A stretch of DNA of 64,000 bases, taken from NCBI RefSeq assembly GCF_036014115.1, contig NZ_CP107913.1, forward strand, positions 5,520,001 to 5,584,000, read 5' to 3'. The notes below the pieces were generated by a model, which saw nothing but the letters and a program-made list of their open reading frames with translations, had not been told where the DNA came from and ran no database searches. The position numbers and the translations under genes were made by a program. Positions 44,379 through 53,016 of the stretch are shown in pieces; the first letter of the stretch is position 1, and each line of letters opens with the position of its first letter. This DNA comes from Streptomyces sp. NBC_00448. Its GTDB lineage: Bacteria > Actinomycetota > Actinomycetes > Streptomycetales > Streptomycetaceae.

Positions 44379-46061
44379 ATGAACGACTTCCACGGCCCCG
44401 ACGGGCCGCACGGCACACCTGCCGCCGACGGCGCCCCCGGGCAGACGCCCCCCGGGCAGGCCCCGGCCGAGGGCTACCCCCAGCAGCCGGCCGACGGTCA
44501 CGGGCAGCCCTACGGCCACTCCTACGGTTACGCGCCGCCGGCCCCCGGCGGCTGGGGCGACGGTGCCCCCGGCTACCCCGACGGCGCCCCCGGCCCGGAG
44601 GCGTACGGCCCCGGCCCCGGCCAGGACGCCCACCCGCAGGCCGGGTACGACCCGTCCGGGTACGACCAGGGCGGATACGCCCGGCCCGGCTACGGCACCG
44701 GCTACGAGCAGGCCGGCTACGAGCAGACCGGTCACGGCCACGGCGGCTACGCGGAAAACGGCTACACACAGGGCGGCTACGCACAGCCCGATTACGTACA
44801 GCCCGGCGACCCGCGGGCAGGCGGCGGGCCGGGTGCGTACGCCGCACCCGGCGACCCCTACGGCGCGGCCGGCCCGGGCCACTCCCACGCGCCCGACGAC
44901 GGGACCACCTACGTACCGGAGCCGATCGGCGTGCAGCTGCCCTCCGACGCGGAGCCCGGCAACGGATTCGGGGGGTCCGCGGCCGGCGGCACGTGGAGCG
45001 GTCAGGCGGCCGCGGGACAGGCGCAGGCGGCGCCGCCCGCCGCGGACACCTGGGCCGCGGCGCCCGCACCCGCGCCCGCCTGGGGCACCACGCCCGGCGG
45101 CGCTCCCGGATACGCGCCCGGCCAGGACGCCGACTACGGGTCCGGCTACGGAAGGCAGCCCGCACCCGCCCCCCGCCACGCCCCGGACGTACCCGCCGCC
45201 GTGGCCGCTCCCGCCGGGTACGCCCCGGCCGGAGACGAGCAGGAACCCGAACTGGAGCGGACCGCCGCGCTTCCCGTGGTTGAACAGGAAGCAGCCGTGC
45301 CGCCGCACCGGACCGGTTCGCCGATCATCCCGCCCGGCATCCAGCCCGCCGGGCTGACCGCGGTGCTCGGCCTGCTCCTGGCCGGCGGGGCGGCGGTCGG
45401 CAAGCCCGCCCTCGCGGTGGTACTGGTGCTGCTCCAGGCGGTCACCGCCGCCGGCTGGTTCCGGCTGAACGGCATGTGGCCCGCCCGGCAGGGCATCGTG
45501 CTGGCCTTCCTGTCCGGCGTCACCGTGGACATCGCGGTGCTCGCGGTCAGCGGTGGCCACGGCCCGGTCGCGCTGCTCGGCACCCTCGGGGTGTGGCTGC
45601 TGCTCGTCCTGGTGCTCCAACTGCGCCACCACGGCTCGGCCGACGAACGCCTCTCGTCGCTCACCGCGACCTCCGCCTCCACCCTGCTCACCGTGGTCGC
45701 GGGCGGCTACCTCCTCACCGCCACCTCGCACGCGGGCAGCGACCCGGTCGTGGTCGGGGCGGTCGCGGTGGCCGCCGCCACGCTGGTGCGCGCGGTGCGG
45801 CTGCCGGGCGGGGAGCCCGTCTCGCTGGCCGCCGCGCTCGTGGTGGCCGCCGCCACCGGGGTGCTCACCGGCCCGGCCACCGGCTTCGGCTCGGGGCACT
45901 CGGTGCTGCTCGCCGCCGCGGCCGGCGCCTGCGCGCTGATCGGCCTGCGGGTGGCCAGTTACGACTGGCCGTCCCGTTTCGTGCACTTCACCGCGGGGGT
46001 CGCGCTGCCGCTGACCGCGGCCGCCCCGGTCGTCTACGCCCTCGGCGCCGCACTGACCTGA
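44379..46061 (+). CDS. Polytopic membrane protein with disordered N-terminus
   Basis: 560 residues, family not recognised. Residues 1-310 are Gly/Pro/Tyr/Gln-rich with tandem GYxxxGY units, acidic towards the end, and likely disordered. Residues about 320-560 form roughly seven helices: LTAVLGLLLAGGAAVG, VVLVLLQAVTAAGWF, IVLAFLSGVTVDIAVLAV, LLGTLGVWLLLVLVLQL and others. Coupled to the ThiS-like gene by one base, it might belong to a thiol or cofactor function, but this is inference. ATG 44379 has GGGAGG upstream. Confidence 0.75.
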   Translation: MNDFHGPDGPHGTPAADGAPGQTPPGQAPAEGYPQQPADGHGQPYGHSYGYAPPAPGGWGDGAPGYPDGAPGPEAYGPGPGQDAHPQAGYDPSGYDQGGYARPGYGTGYEQAGYEQTGHGHGGYAENGYTQGGYAQPDYVQPGDPRAGGGPGAYAAPGDPYGAAGPGHSHAPDDGTTYVPEPIGVQLPSDAEPGNGFGGSAAGGTWSGQAAAGQAQAAPPAADTWAAAPAPAPAWGTTPGGAPGYAPGQDADYGSGYGRQPAPAPRHAPDVPAAVAAPAGYAPAGDEQEPELERTAALPVVEQEAAVPPHRTGSPIIPPGIQPAGLTAVLGLLLAGGAAVGKPALAVVLVLLQAVTAAGWFRLNGMWPARQGIVLAFLSGVTVDIAVLAVSGGHGPVALLGTLGVWLLLVLVLQLRHHGSADERLSSLTATSASTLLTVVAGGYLLTATSHAGSDPVVVGAVAVAAATLVRAVRLPGGEPVSLAAALVVAAATGVLTGPATGFGSGHSVLLAAAAGACALIGLRVASYDWPSRFVHFTAGVALPLTAAAPVVYALGAALT

Positions 46062-46172
46062 TCACGAGCGTGAGATAAATGATCGGCCCGACGGGAACCG
46101 TACGGGCCCCGCCGCCCGTCAGGCGTTGCGAGCGAGTCGAACGGTAGAACGGTCAACAGCCGGGGAGAACCC

Positions 46173-46880
46173 ATGCGCGCGGCGCGAATAACACTGATCG
46201 TGGTCCTGGTCCTGGGCGCGATCTTCGTCGGGCTGGACCGGATCGCCGTGTACGTGGCCCAGAACAAGGCCGCCAGTCAGGCCCAGACCTCGGAGGGCCT
46301 GACCGACAAGCCGAAGGTGGGCATCAAGGGCTTCCCGTTCCTCACCCAGGCCCTGTCCGGCAAGCTGCACCACGTGACGATCAACGCCGACGGCGTCGCG
46401 GCGGCCAGCGGCGGCCGGAGTGTCCAGGTCGAGGACTTCCACGCCGACCTGTACGACGTGAAGCTCTCCAACGGCTACAGCGAGGCCAAGGCCGACCGCG
46501 CCACCGGCGAGGCGAAGATCAGCTACGAGGAGCTGACGAAGGCCGCGCCGGACGGGATCACCGTCTCGTACCCGGGCGGCGGCGCCACCGACACCGTGCG
46601 GATCACCGGCTCCTACCTCGGCACCCACCTCAGCGTGCTGAGCAAGCTCAGCGTCGTGGACCCGAAGTCCGGGGCCGCGCCCAACACGATCCAGTTGCAC
46701 GCCGAGGGGCTGCCGAAGGAGTTCACCGCGCTCGGGCTGGAGACCAAGCTCCGCAACCAGATCGACTTCACCCCCGAGCTGACCCACCTGCCCGCGGGGC
46801 TGGGCCTGACCTCGGTCACCACCGGCCCGGACGGCATCACCATCAAGTTCGGCGGGCATGGCGTGGTTCTCGCAGGCTGA
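46173..46880 (+). CDS. LmeA/DUF2993-family secreted lipid-binding protein
   Basis: 235 residues. An N-terminal membrane anchor or signal (ARITLIVVLVLGAIFVGL) is followed by the DUF2993 body: VGIKGFPFLTQALSGKLHHVTI is the family's early FPFLTQ motif, then VEDFHADLYDVKLS strands and VSYPGGGATDTVRITGSY. Such proteins bind acidic phospholipids and in mycobacteria mature lipomannan. The partner here is unknown. A hairpin terminator follows. Confidence 0.9.
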   Translation: MRAARITLIVVLVLGAIFVGLDRIAVYVAQNKAASQAQTSEGLTDKPKVGIKGFPFLTQALSGKLHHVTINADGVAAASGGRSVQVEDFHADLYDVKLSNGYSEAKADRATGEAKISYEELTKAAPDGITVSYPGGGATDTVRITGSYLGTHLSVLSKLSVVDPKSGAAPNTIQLHAEGLPKEFTALGLETKLRNQIDFTPELTHLPAGLGLTSVTTGPDGITIKFGGHGVVLAG

Positions 46881-46916
46881 GACGCCCCTGTCCACCACGG
46901 CGGCCCCGGCCGCCCC

Positions 46917-46959
46917 GGCACCCCTCGTGCACCGCTCGAACGCGCGCGCGAGGGGTGCC
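46917..46959 (+). terminator. Hairpin terminator after the LmeA-like gene
   Basis: GGCACCCCTCG (46917-46927) pairs with CGAGGGGTGCC (46949-46959), 11 bp with a 21-base loop. Confidence 0.7.
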
Positions 46960-47024
46960 GTGCGTGCGGCGCCCGCAGCTCGTCTTGTTATATGGACAGT
47001 CTCGTCTCGTCATGCGATACACCG

Positions 47025-47054
47025 GTGACACTTCGCGCTTTATTTCCCTACGAT
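47025..47054 (+). promoter_or_regulatory. Promoter of the cysteine leader-rhodanese unit
   Basis: GTGACA (47025-47030) and TACGAT (47049-47054) are 18 bases apart. The -10 lies 8 bases before the leader ATG, so the leader peptide is at or near the mRNA 5' end. Confidence 0.65.
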
Positions 47055-47062
47055 CGGGACTC

Positions 47063-47143
47063 ATGAAGCGACAGGCGGACCTCACAAAGCGGCGGGCAGT
47101 GGACCTGTGCCGCGTGGCCGCCATGCTCTGTCGACTTTCCTGA
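47063..47143 (+). CDS. Cysteine-containing leader peptide
   Basis: 26 residues, beginning MKRQADLTKRRAVDLCRVAA and ending MLCRLS, with Cys at 16 and 23. I recall streptomycete genomes annotating near-identical short products as putative leader peptides next to sulfur genes. Ribosome stalling at the Cys codons could couple cysteine supply to the downstream rhodanese. A 7-bp GC stem GCCGCGG/CCGCGGC (47166-47172 with 47185-47191) follows 22 bases after the stop and could be a switching element. It probably starts within a base or two of the transcript 5' end. Confidence 0.8.
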   Translation: MKRQADLTKRRAVDLCRVAAMLCRLS

Positions 47144-47299
47144 AGGGCGCCCGCCCCGCCGCGACGCCGCGGCCCGATGGCCCTCCGCGGCCGGCGCTCC
47201 GCCCTCCCAGCTGCCGCAAGGCACCCCCGACGCGCCCGCGCGCTTCGACGCAAGTGACCGCGCCACCGCACATTCCGTACTGCCCCGGAGGAGATCAGC

Positions 47300-48136
47300 A
47301 TGAGCCGCAGTGACGTCCTCGTGGACGCCGACTGGGTCGAGGCCCACATCGACGACCCGAAGGTGGTCATCGTCGAGGTGGACGAGGACACCTCGGCCTA
47401 CGAGAAGAACCACATCAAGAACGCGGTCCGCATCGACTGGAAGTCCGACCTCCAGGACCCGGTCCGCCGCGACTTCGTCGACCAGGCCGGCTTCGAGGCA
47501 CTGCTGTCGGCCAAGGGCATCGCCAACGACGACACCGTCGTGCTGTACGGCGGCAACAACAACTGGTTCGCGTCCTACGCGTACTGGTACTTCAAGCTCT
47601 ACGGCCACGACGCGGTGAAGCTGCTCGACGGCGGCCGCAAGAAGTGGGAGCTGGACGCCCGCGAGCTGGTCGACGAGGTGCCCGCGCGCGCCGCGACGAC
47701 GTACCGGGCCAAGGCCCAGGACACCTCGATCCGCGCCTACCGCGACGACGTGGTGGCCGCGATCGGCGCGCAGAACCTGGTCGACGTGCGTTCGCCCGAC
47801 GAGTTCTCCGGGAAGCTGCTCGCCCCCGCGCACCTGCCGCAGGAGCAGTCGCAGCGCCCCGGCCACGTGCCGAGCGCGCGCAACATCCCGTGGTCGAAGA
47901 ACGCCAACGACGACGGCACCTTCAAGTCGGACGACGAGCTGAAGGCGCTCTACGCCGAGGAGCAGGTCGACCTCGCCACGGACACCATCGCCTACTGCCG
48001 GATCGGCGAGCGCTCCGCGCTCACCTGGTTCGTGCTGCACGAGCTGCTCGGCGTGAGCAACGTCAAGAACTACGACGGCTCGTGGACCGAGTACGGGTCC
48101 CTGGTCGGCGTGCCGATCGAACTCGGCTCGAACTGA
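47300..48136 (+). CDS. cysA: Thiosulfate sulfurtransferase (two-domain rhodanese)
   Basis: 278 residues. Two rhodanese repeats; the first (about 8-125) is inactive and the second carries the persulfide-forming Cys233 in YCRIGERS. It transfers sulfane sulfur from thiosulfate to thiols. It has a strong GGAGGAG site before ATG 47300. Preceded by the cysteine leader peptide and followed by a DUF1416 gene. The name cysA is the actinobacterial rhodanese usage, distinct from the sulfate ABC ATPase. Confidence 0.93.
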   Translation: MSRSDVLVDADWVEAHIDDPKVVIVEVDEDTSAYEKNHIKNAVRIDWKSDLQDPVRRDFVDQAGFEALLSAKGIANDDTVVLYGGNNNWFASYAYWYFKLYGHDAVKLLDGGRKKWELDARELVDEVPARAATTYRAKAQDTSIRAYRDDVVAAIGAQNLVDVRSPDEFSGKLLAPAHLPQEQSQRPGHVPSARNIPWSKNANDDGTFKSDDELKALYAEEQVDLATDTIAYCRIGERSALTWFVLHELLGVSNVKNYDGSWTEYGSLVGVPIELGSN

Positions 48137-48174
48137 CTTCGAGCAGGACCTAGACGAGGCGAGGACTGAACCTT

Positions 48175-48465
48175 ATGTGTGGAGCGAAGGCCGGCGGCCC
48201 GGACCTGGCAGGAGTTGACGTGGCGAACGAGACGATCATCCAGGGGTCCGTGACCCGCGACGGCGAGCCGGTCAGCGGCTATGTGCGGCTGCTGGACGGC
48301 GGCGGCGAGTTCACGGCGGAGGTGCCGACCTCGGCCACCGGGCAGTTCCGCTTCTTCGCCGCCCCCGGCACCTGGACCCTGCGCGCCCTCGTCCCGGGCG
48401 CCACGGTCGACCGCACGGTGGTGGCCCAGCAGGGCGCCGCGGCAGAGGTCGCCATCGCCGTCTGA
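48175..48465 (+). CDS. DUF1416 protein
   Basis: 96 residues, beta-sandwich family DUF1416. Starts MCGAKAGGPDLAGVDVANET with an early Cys, then IIQGSVTRDGEPVSGYVRLL and a TGQFRFFAAPGTWTLRAL hairpin that resembles carboxypeptidase-regulatory folds. It nearly always sits beside the rhodanese gene, suggesting a shared sulfur role; the function is not established. ATG 48175 is 38 bases after the rhodanese stop. Confidence 0.9.
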   Translation: MCGAKAGGPDLAGVDVANETIIQGSVTRDGEPVSGYVRLLDGGGEFTAEVPTSATGQFRFFAAPGTWTLRALVPGATVDRTVVAQQGAAAEVAIAV

Positions 48466-48484
48466 CCCGGCCCCGGAGACCCGG

Positions 48485-48519
48485 ACGGGCCGCACCCCGC
48501 GCAAGGGGGTGCGGCCCGT
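48485..48519. terminator. Hairpin terminator after DUF1416
   Basis: ACGGGCCGCACCCC (48485-48498) pairs perfectly with GGGGTGCGGCCCGT (48506-48519), a 14-bp stem with a 7-base loop, between convergent genes. Confidence 0.85.
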
Positions 48520-48536
48520 TCGCATGCTCTGTTCGG

Positions 48537-48592
48537 TGGAGCCGTGGAGCCGTGGAGCCGTGGAGCCGTGGAGCCGTGGGGCCGTGAGCCCG
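48537..48592. repeat. 8-base tandem repeat
   Basis: TGGAGCCG is repeated five times exactly (48537-48576) and twice imperfectly (TGGGGCCG, TGAGCCCG). It lies between the terminator and the convergent DUF3099 gene, outside coding sequence. Confidence 0.9.
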
Positions 48593-48602
48593 TGGGGCAG
48601 GG

Positions 48603-48956
48603 TCAGTCGCGGTGGCGCTTGCGGTTGCGGTTTCCCTCGTCCAACTCCGCCCACCACGCGTCCGACTGCGGGTCGCCGCATCCGCCGCGCATCCGCTTGT
48701 CCGGCTCGGGCGCGGCCTCGTCGGCTTTCCGGTCGGCTTCCTTGCCGCCGCGTGGGCCCTTCTCGTCCCACCACCGGTCCTCGGGGCCTTTCCGGTTCGC
48801 CACGATCGCCGCGACGGGCGGGATCACCATGGCGAACAGGCACATGCCGATGGCCGCCTGCACCGACCAGAGGCGCACGACGGACCACGCCAGGACGAAG
48901 AGCACTACGCAGGTGCCCATCATGGCGAAATACCAGTGACGACGACGCGCGTACAC
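48603..48956 (-). CDS. DUF3099 small membrane protein
   Basis: 117 residues. Begins MYARRRHWYFAMMGTCVVLF, with two hydrophobic helices (to about residue 50, ending AMVIPPVAAIVANR), then a charged tail containing DRWWDEKGP and DAWWAELDE. The RRxxYF start and paired Trp motifs are the DUF3099 pattern. Function unknown. Transcribed convergently with the rhodanese unit. Confidence 0.8.
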   Translation of the reverse strand: MYARRRHWYFAMMGTCVVLFVLAWSVVRLWSVQAAIGMCLFAMVIPPVAAIVANRKGPEDRWWDEKGPRGGKEADRKADEAAPEPDKRMRGGCGDPQSDAWWAELDEGNRNRKRHRD

Positions 48957-49081
48957 ACTTCAACGGTACGACCCGTACCCCCGAATGGCACCTGCCCGAA
49001 CAGGCCGACGGGCCGGGGCCCAGCCGGGGCAGGGAAGGTGCCGCGCCCCCCGCGCGGCGCGTCGGCCGCGCCCCGGGCGGC

Positions 49082-49780
49082 TCAGCCCGCGGCGGCGTCG
49101 AGCAGGATGCGGACCAGCTCGTCGGGCTGCGAGAACATCGGCCAGTGCCCGGTGTCCATCTCGACCAGCTCCCAGGTGTCGCCGGTGAGCAGCTCCGCGA
49201 CGGTCCCGCTCGGCTCCGGCCAGTCCAGCAGGCACTTGATGTACGTCGCCGGCAGGGCTTCCAGCGGGCGGGGGAGCGCCGCCGGCTCGGTGAGGCTCGC
49301 ACCCGGGTGGGGTGTGGCGCCGGCCAGCAGCCGGGCGGTCTGCTCGGGGGTGAGTCCCTGGCCGTCGAGGTCCTCCGGCCCGGGCGGCGCCCAGAAGCCG
49401 CCGCCCGCGGTGACCGCCTCGGCCACCTCGCCGCCACCCGGGAAGCTCGTCACGAACGACCCGCCCTCGACCGGCACGTTGGCGTCCACGAACACCACGC
49501 GGGTCAGCCGGTCCCCGATCCGCCCCGCGGCCTGGCCGACCGGGATGCCCGAGTAGCTGTGCCCGACCAGGACCACGTCGTGCAGGTCGGCGTCCTCGAC
49601 CGCGCTGACGATGTCCCGCACGTGGGCCTGCTGCCCGGCCGGCTCCTCGCCGCCGCGCTCCGCGACCCCGGTGAGCGTGAGCGGGTGGGCGCCGTGGCCG
49701 GCCACCCGCAGCCGCGCCGCCACCTCGTCCCACGCCGACGAACCGAGCCAGGCGCCTGGCACAAGTACGAAATCCGTCAT
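49082..49780 (-). CDS. Alpha/beta hydrolase
   Basis: 232 residues. Starts MTDFVLVPGAWLGSSAWDEV, with the HGxxx-like oxyanion segment replaced by PGAWLG as in esterases of the salicylate/methylesterase type. The nucleophile is Ser in VGHSYSGIPV, and the catalytic His is in DTGHWPMFS. The acid is probably the Asp in IKCLLDWP. The substrate is unknown. Next gene is DsrE-like, 131 bases away on the same strand; no shared function is evident. Confidence 0.88.
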   Translation of the reverse strand: MTDFVLVPGAWLGSSAWDEVAARLRVAGHGAHPLTLTGVAERGGEEPAGQQAHVRDIVSAVEDADLHDVVLVGHSYSGIPVGQAAGRIGDRLTRVVFVDANVPVEGGSFVTSFPGGGEVAEAVTAGGGFWAPPGPEDLDGQGLTPEQTARLLAGATPHPGASLTEPAALPRPLEALPATYIKCLLDWPEPSGTVAELLTGDTWELVEMDTGHWPMFSQPDELVRILLDAAAG

Positions 49781-49911
49781 GCCCGCAACCTAGCCGAGCG
49801 GTCGGACAACGGCCGTGCGGGCCGTGCGGGCCGCGCCCCCCGTTGTCATACGCCCAGGTCAGGCGGGAGCCGCGCGGGGAGACCGCGCGGGGAAGCCGCG
49901 CGCCGGGGGGC

Positions 49912-50274
49912 TCAGTAGACGAGCGCCTGCACACCGTCCTTGGTGATCTCGCTGACGAACACCTGCGCGCCCGCGATCCGTACACCATCCATGACGTCGC
50001 GCTCGGTGATGTCACGGCGGGCCGCGCACTGCGTGCACAGGGTGACCTGGCCGCCGGCCAGCACGGCGTCGAGCAGGTCGGGCAGCGGCGCGGAGTGCGG
50101 GAGTTCGAACTCCGCGGCCCGCCCGGGCAGGGCGAACCACGCGGACTCGCCGGTGAGCCAGAGCGACACGTCCACCCCGCTGGCCACGGCGACCGCCGCC
50201 ACGGTGAACGCCTGCGAGCACCGCTCGGGCGCGTCCGCGCCTGCCGTCACCTTGATCACGACTTTATTTGTCAT
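49912..50274 (-). CDS. DsrE-family protein
   Basis: 120 residues. Rossmann-like DsrE/F fold: VVIKVTAGADAPERCSQAFTVAAVAVASG then LWLTGESAW. Two Cys appear in LCTQCAARR, a possible sulfur-relay pair. DsrE proteins move sulfur between carriers or act as small regulators. The rhodanese and ThiS-like genes nearby make a sulfur role plausible. Divergent from the four-gene membrane cassette. Confidence 0.85.
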   Translation of the reverse strand: MTNKVVIKVTAGADAPERCSQAFTVAAVAVASGVDVSLWLTGESAWFALPGRAAEFELPHSAPLPDLLDAVLAGGQVTLCTQCAARRDITERDVMDGVRIAGAQVFVSEITKDGVQALVY

Positions 50275-50353
50275 ACGAGCACCCTAAGCGGTGATATAAA
50301 GCAGACCCGCGCGGATCGTACGCGCGTACACATACGTGCCCGGGGGGGCTTGG

Positions 50354-51097
50354 GTGGGAATCAAGGACGGCAGAGGCCGTCGTGGGGGGCTTGCCGCCGC
50401 CGTGACCGGACTGGTCGCGCTGGCGGCGGTGACGGCCGGCGCGGTGATCACGTTCGGCTCGTCCCCGGGGGGAGCGGACGCCGCCGCCACGCCCTCGGCC
50501 ACGGCTTCGAGGACCGGCGCCGGCGCACCGTCCGGTTCCGCCTCCGCCTCGTCCCCCGCGCCGAGCGCGTCGCCCACGGCGAAGAAGCCCGCCGGACAGA
50601 TGGCGCACGGCACCCACACCGGCGACCTGCGGTACTTCCTGGTCCCCCCGCCCGACGGCGCCGACGTCTACGGTGACCCGGCGGGCAGCGCCGACTCCGC
50701 CGCCGACGTGGCCGCGGGCTCGGCGGACGGCAGCCAGGCCGCGCGGGCTCTTTCCACCTACGGATTCCGCAGCGCCGCGAGCCGTACATACCTGACGGCC
50801 GACGGCGGGTCCGAGGTGTCCGTCGAGCTGGTCCGCTTCCGCGGGCCGAACCAGGCGGCGGCGTACTACTCCTCCTCCGGCTACCAGGCCACCACGCTTC
50901 CGCTGCAAGGGAGTTACCCCGCCCGCGGGTACGACCTGGCGTCCGGGTCGGCCGAGTCCTCGGACACGCTGCTGGCGATCTCCTACCAGGGCGACGTGCA
51001 CATCACGATCTCGGTGACCGGTGGGAAGGCGCCCTCCCGCGCCCTGCTGCAGCACCTGCTCGACGCGCAGTACCAGAGGCTGAGGACGGGTCGCTGA
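50354..51097 (+). CDS. Membrane-anchored hypothetical protein 1 of paralogue cassette
   Basis: 247 residues. A membrane helix (GGLAAAVTGLVALAAVTAGA) is followed by a Ser/Ala/Pro linker and a globular outer domain. That domain starts GTHTGDLRYFLVPPPDGADV, has a middle strand EVSVELVRFRGPNQAAAYY, and ends ISVTGGKAPSRALLQHLLDA. The same pattern recurs in the next three genes. GTG 50354 has a run of G residues as ribosome site; GTG 50336 is an alternative. Family not recognised. Confidence 0.72.
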   Translation: MGIKDGRGRRGGLAAAVTGLVALAAVTAGAVITFGSSPGGADAAATPSATASRTGAGAPSGSASASSPAPSASPTAKKPAGQMAHGTHTGDLRYFLVPPPDGADVYGDPAGSADSAADVAAGSADGSQAARALSTYGFRSAASRTYLTADGGSEVSVELVRFRGPNQAAAYYSSSGYQATTLPLQGSYPARGYDLASGSAESSDTLLAISYQGDVHITISVTGGKAPSRALLQHLLDAQYQRLRTGR

Positions 51098-51127
51098 CCC
51101 GCTCTCCCCATCCCGTGGAGTGACCCC

Positions 51128-52099
51128 TTGACCCAGGACACCCCTGTCCAGGAACCGGACCCCGTCCCGGTTCCGGAACAGGTTCCAGAACCGGTTCCCG
51201 TACAGGACGCGGAGCCGATCGCGGCACCGGCCACGGAGCCGGTCACCGAGCCGTTCGCCGAGCCGGCTGCCGAGTCCGCGGCAGAGCTCGTCGCAGAGCC
51301 GACCGCGGAACCCGTCGCAGAGTCTGCGGCGGAACCGGCCGCAGAACCGCTCGCCGAACCCTTTCCGGGGCCCTTCCCCGAGCCCCCGACGTACAAGCCG
51401 CGGCGGCGCGGGCGGACCACGCTGCTGATCGCGGCGGCCGCGGTGCTCGGCGTGCTCGCGGGCGGCGGCCTCGGCTACCACATCCAGCAGAAGCGCTCGC
51501 CGACGCCGCTGCCGCCGCTCACCGGACCGGTGCTCGCCCAGCCCAAGGGGGCCGGCCCGGCGGCGCCGAAGCTGCCCGCCGCCCAGGACGGCGGCCTGGT
51601 CTACCGGGGCGACCTGCTCAAGCTGCTCGTGCCGACGCCCAAGGGCGCCAAGGAGGAGACCCGGGACTGGGTGTCGCTGCTGGAGTACGCCGACGGCTAC
51701 ACCCACGCCGGGAGCATGTTCAGCACGTTCGCGAGCGAGTCCTTCCAGCGCAGCGTCGAGGCGGACTGGACCGACAAGCAGGGCGACTACTACGAGGTGC
51801 ACCTCACGCAGTTCCGGGACGAGGGCTACGCCGAGACGCCGTCGCTCTTCCAGGACCAGCGGAACAACGCCGACAGGTCGCCGAACAGCGGCCCCGGGAC
51901 GGACCTCGCGGGCGTCACGGACGGCAGGTCATGGGGTTCGGCGAAGCCGTACCAGGAGGCCGGATACCTGACCTACTACCTCGCTCGCGGCCTCGGGCGG
52001 GTCGGCAACATCTACGTCGAGGTCTACATCGACTCGCTGCACCCGGTGAAGTCCGGGCGGATCAAGCCCATTCTCGGGAAGCAACTGGAGCGGCTGTGA
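51128..52099 (+). CDS. Membrane-anchored hypothetical protein 2 of paralogue cassette
   Basis: 323 residues. The N-terminal 90 residues are Glu/Pro/Ala repeats (VPEPVPVQDAEP, TAEPVAESAAEP), cytoplasmic, then one helix (LLIAAAAVLGVLAGGGLGYH), and an outer domain starting YRGDLLKLLVPTPKGA. Middle strand YYEVHLTQFRDEGYAE and the closing SGRIKPILGKQLERL parallel its neighbours. It appears to start at TTG 51128: GTGGAG lies upstream, and the only nearby GTG (51115) runs straight into a stop. Overlaps the next gene by GTGA. Confidence 0.75.
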   Translation: MTQDTPVQEPDPVPVPEQVPEPVPVQDAEPIAAPATEPVTEPFAEPAAESAAELVAEPTAEPVAESAAEPAAEPLAEPFPGPFPEPPTYKPRRRGRTTLLIAAAAVLGVLAGGGLGYHIQQKRSPTPLPPLTGPVLAQPKGAGPAAPKLPAAQDGGLVYRGDLLKLLVPTPKGAKEETRDWVSLLEYADGYTHAGSMFSTFASESFQRSVEADWTDKQGDYYEVHLTQFRDEGYAETPSLFQDQRNNADRSPNSGPGTDLAGVTDGRSWGSAKPYQEAGYLTYYLARGLGRVGNIYVEVYIDSLHPVKSGRIKPILGKQLERL

Positions 52100-53016
52100 G
52101 CGACGAGACCCCTCCGCGGAGACCGGAAGACTTTCCGGCCGCTGCCCCGGACCTGCCTCCGGCCGTACCCCCGGCCGAGCCTCCGGCCGTGTCCTCGGAC
52201 GTCGCCCCTGGCACGCCGCCCGTGCCGATGCTCCCCGCGGCACCCCCGCTTCCGCCGGAGACGGCCGGGCCCGCTCCCGTACGGTCCAGGCGCGGGCTCG
52301 CGCTCGGGCTCGCCGTGCTGGTCGCGGTCGTGGCGGGCGGCGGCGTCGGGTACGCCGTGCTGCACGGCAAGGACGGCAGGACGGACGCGAAGCCCGCCGC
52401 CACCCCGTGGACCGAGCCGACCCCGACCGCCACCAAGGCGTTCGGCACGCGGTCCGGCGGCAGCCACTACGGCAGCCCGCGACTGCTGCTCCTGCCGATC
52501 CCCGGCGGCTACCTGCCCGGCCCCGACGTGGACGAGTACGGCAACGACGTCGCGCTCGACGCCGAGCAGGCACAGCGACTGGTCAAGGGCGACTCCCGGG
52601 ACATGTCCGCGAAGGAGCGCAAGGAGCTGAACGAAGCGGTGGACAGCCTCCACATCGAGAGCGCGGGGATGCGGACCTACACCCAGACCGGCGGCGGGCT
52701 GGTGGTCCAGATACGCATCGTGCAGATGAGGAACAAGCAGGCGGCGAGGGCGGAGACCGACTACTTCACCGCCTTCACCAAGGCCATGGGCGTCTTCCGT
52801 ACCGGCCCGAAGGTGAAGGGCTACCCGAAGGCGACCTGCGTCCTGCCGCCCGCCGAGCCGGGCGACGCCCTGGACGAGATGACCTGCCAGGCGACCGAGG
52901 GCGACCTGATGGTGACGATGACCGCCGACGGCCCGCGGCCGCTGGCGAAGTCCGACGCGGTCGACCTGCTGCGCGACCAGCTGGACCGGATCAAGGACCC
53001 GGGGATGACGGTCTGA
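52096..53016 (+). CDS. Membrane-anchored hypothetical protein 3 of paralogue cassette
   Basis: 306 residues. Pro-rich cytoplasmic part, membrane helix (GLALGLAVLVAVVAGGGVGY), then an outer domain starting GSHYGSPRLLLLPIPGGYLP. It includes GLVVQIRIVQMRNKQAARAETDYF and two Cys (in KATCVLPP and EMTCQAT). GTG 52096 overlaps the preceding stop by GTGA (52096-52099), and the stop overlaps the next ATG by one base, so the cassette is translationally linked. Function unknown. Confidence 0.75.
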   Translation: MSDETPPRRPEDFPAAAPDLPPAVPPAEPPAVSSDVAPGTPPVPMLPAAPPLPPETAGPAPVRSRRGLALGLAVLVAVVAGGGVGYAVLHGKDGRTDAKPAATPWTEPTPTATKAFGTRSGGSHYGSPRLLLLPIPGGYLPGPDVDEYGNDVALDAEQAQRLVKGDSRDMSAKERKELNEAVDSLHIESAGMRTYTQTGGGLVVQIRIVQMRNKQAARAETDYFTAFTKAMGVFRTGPKVKGYPKATCVLPPAEPGDALDEMTCQATEGDLMVTMTADGPRPLAKSDAVDLLRDQLDRIKDPGMTV

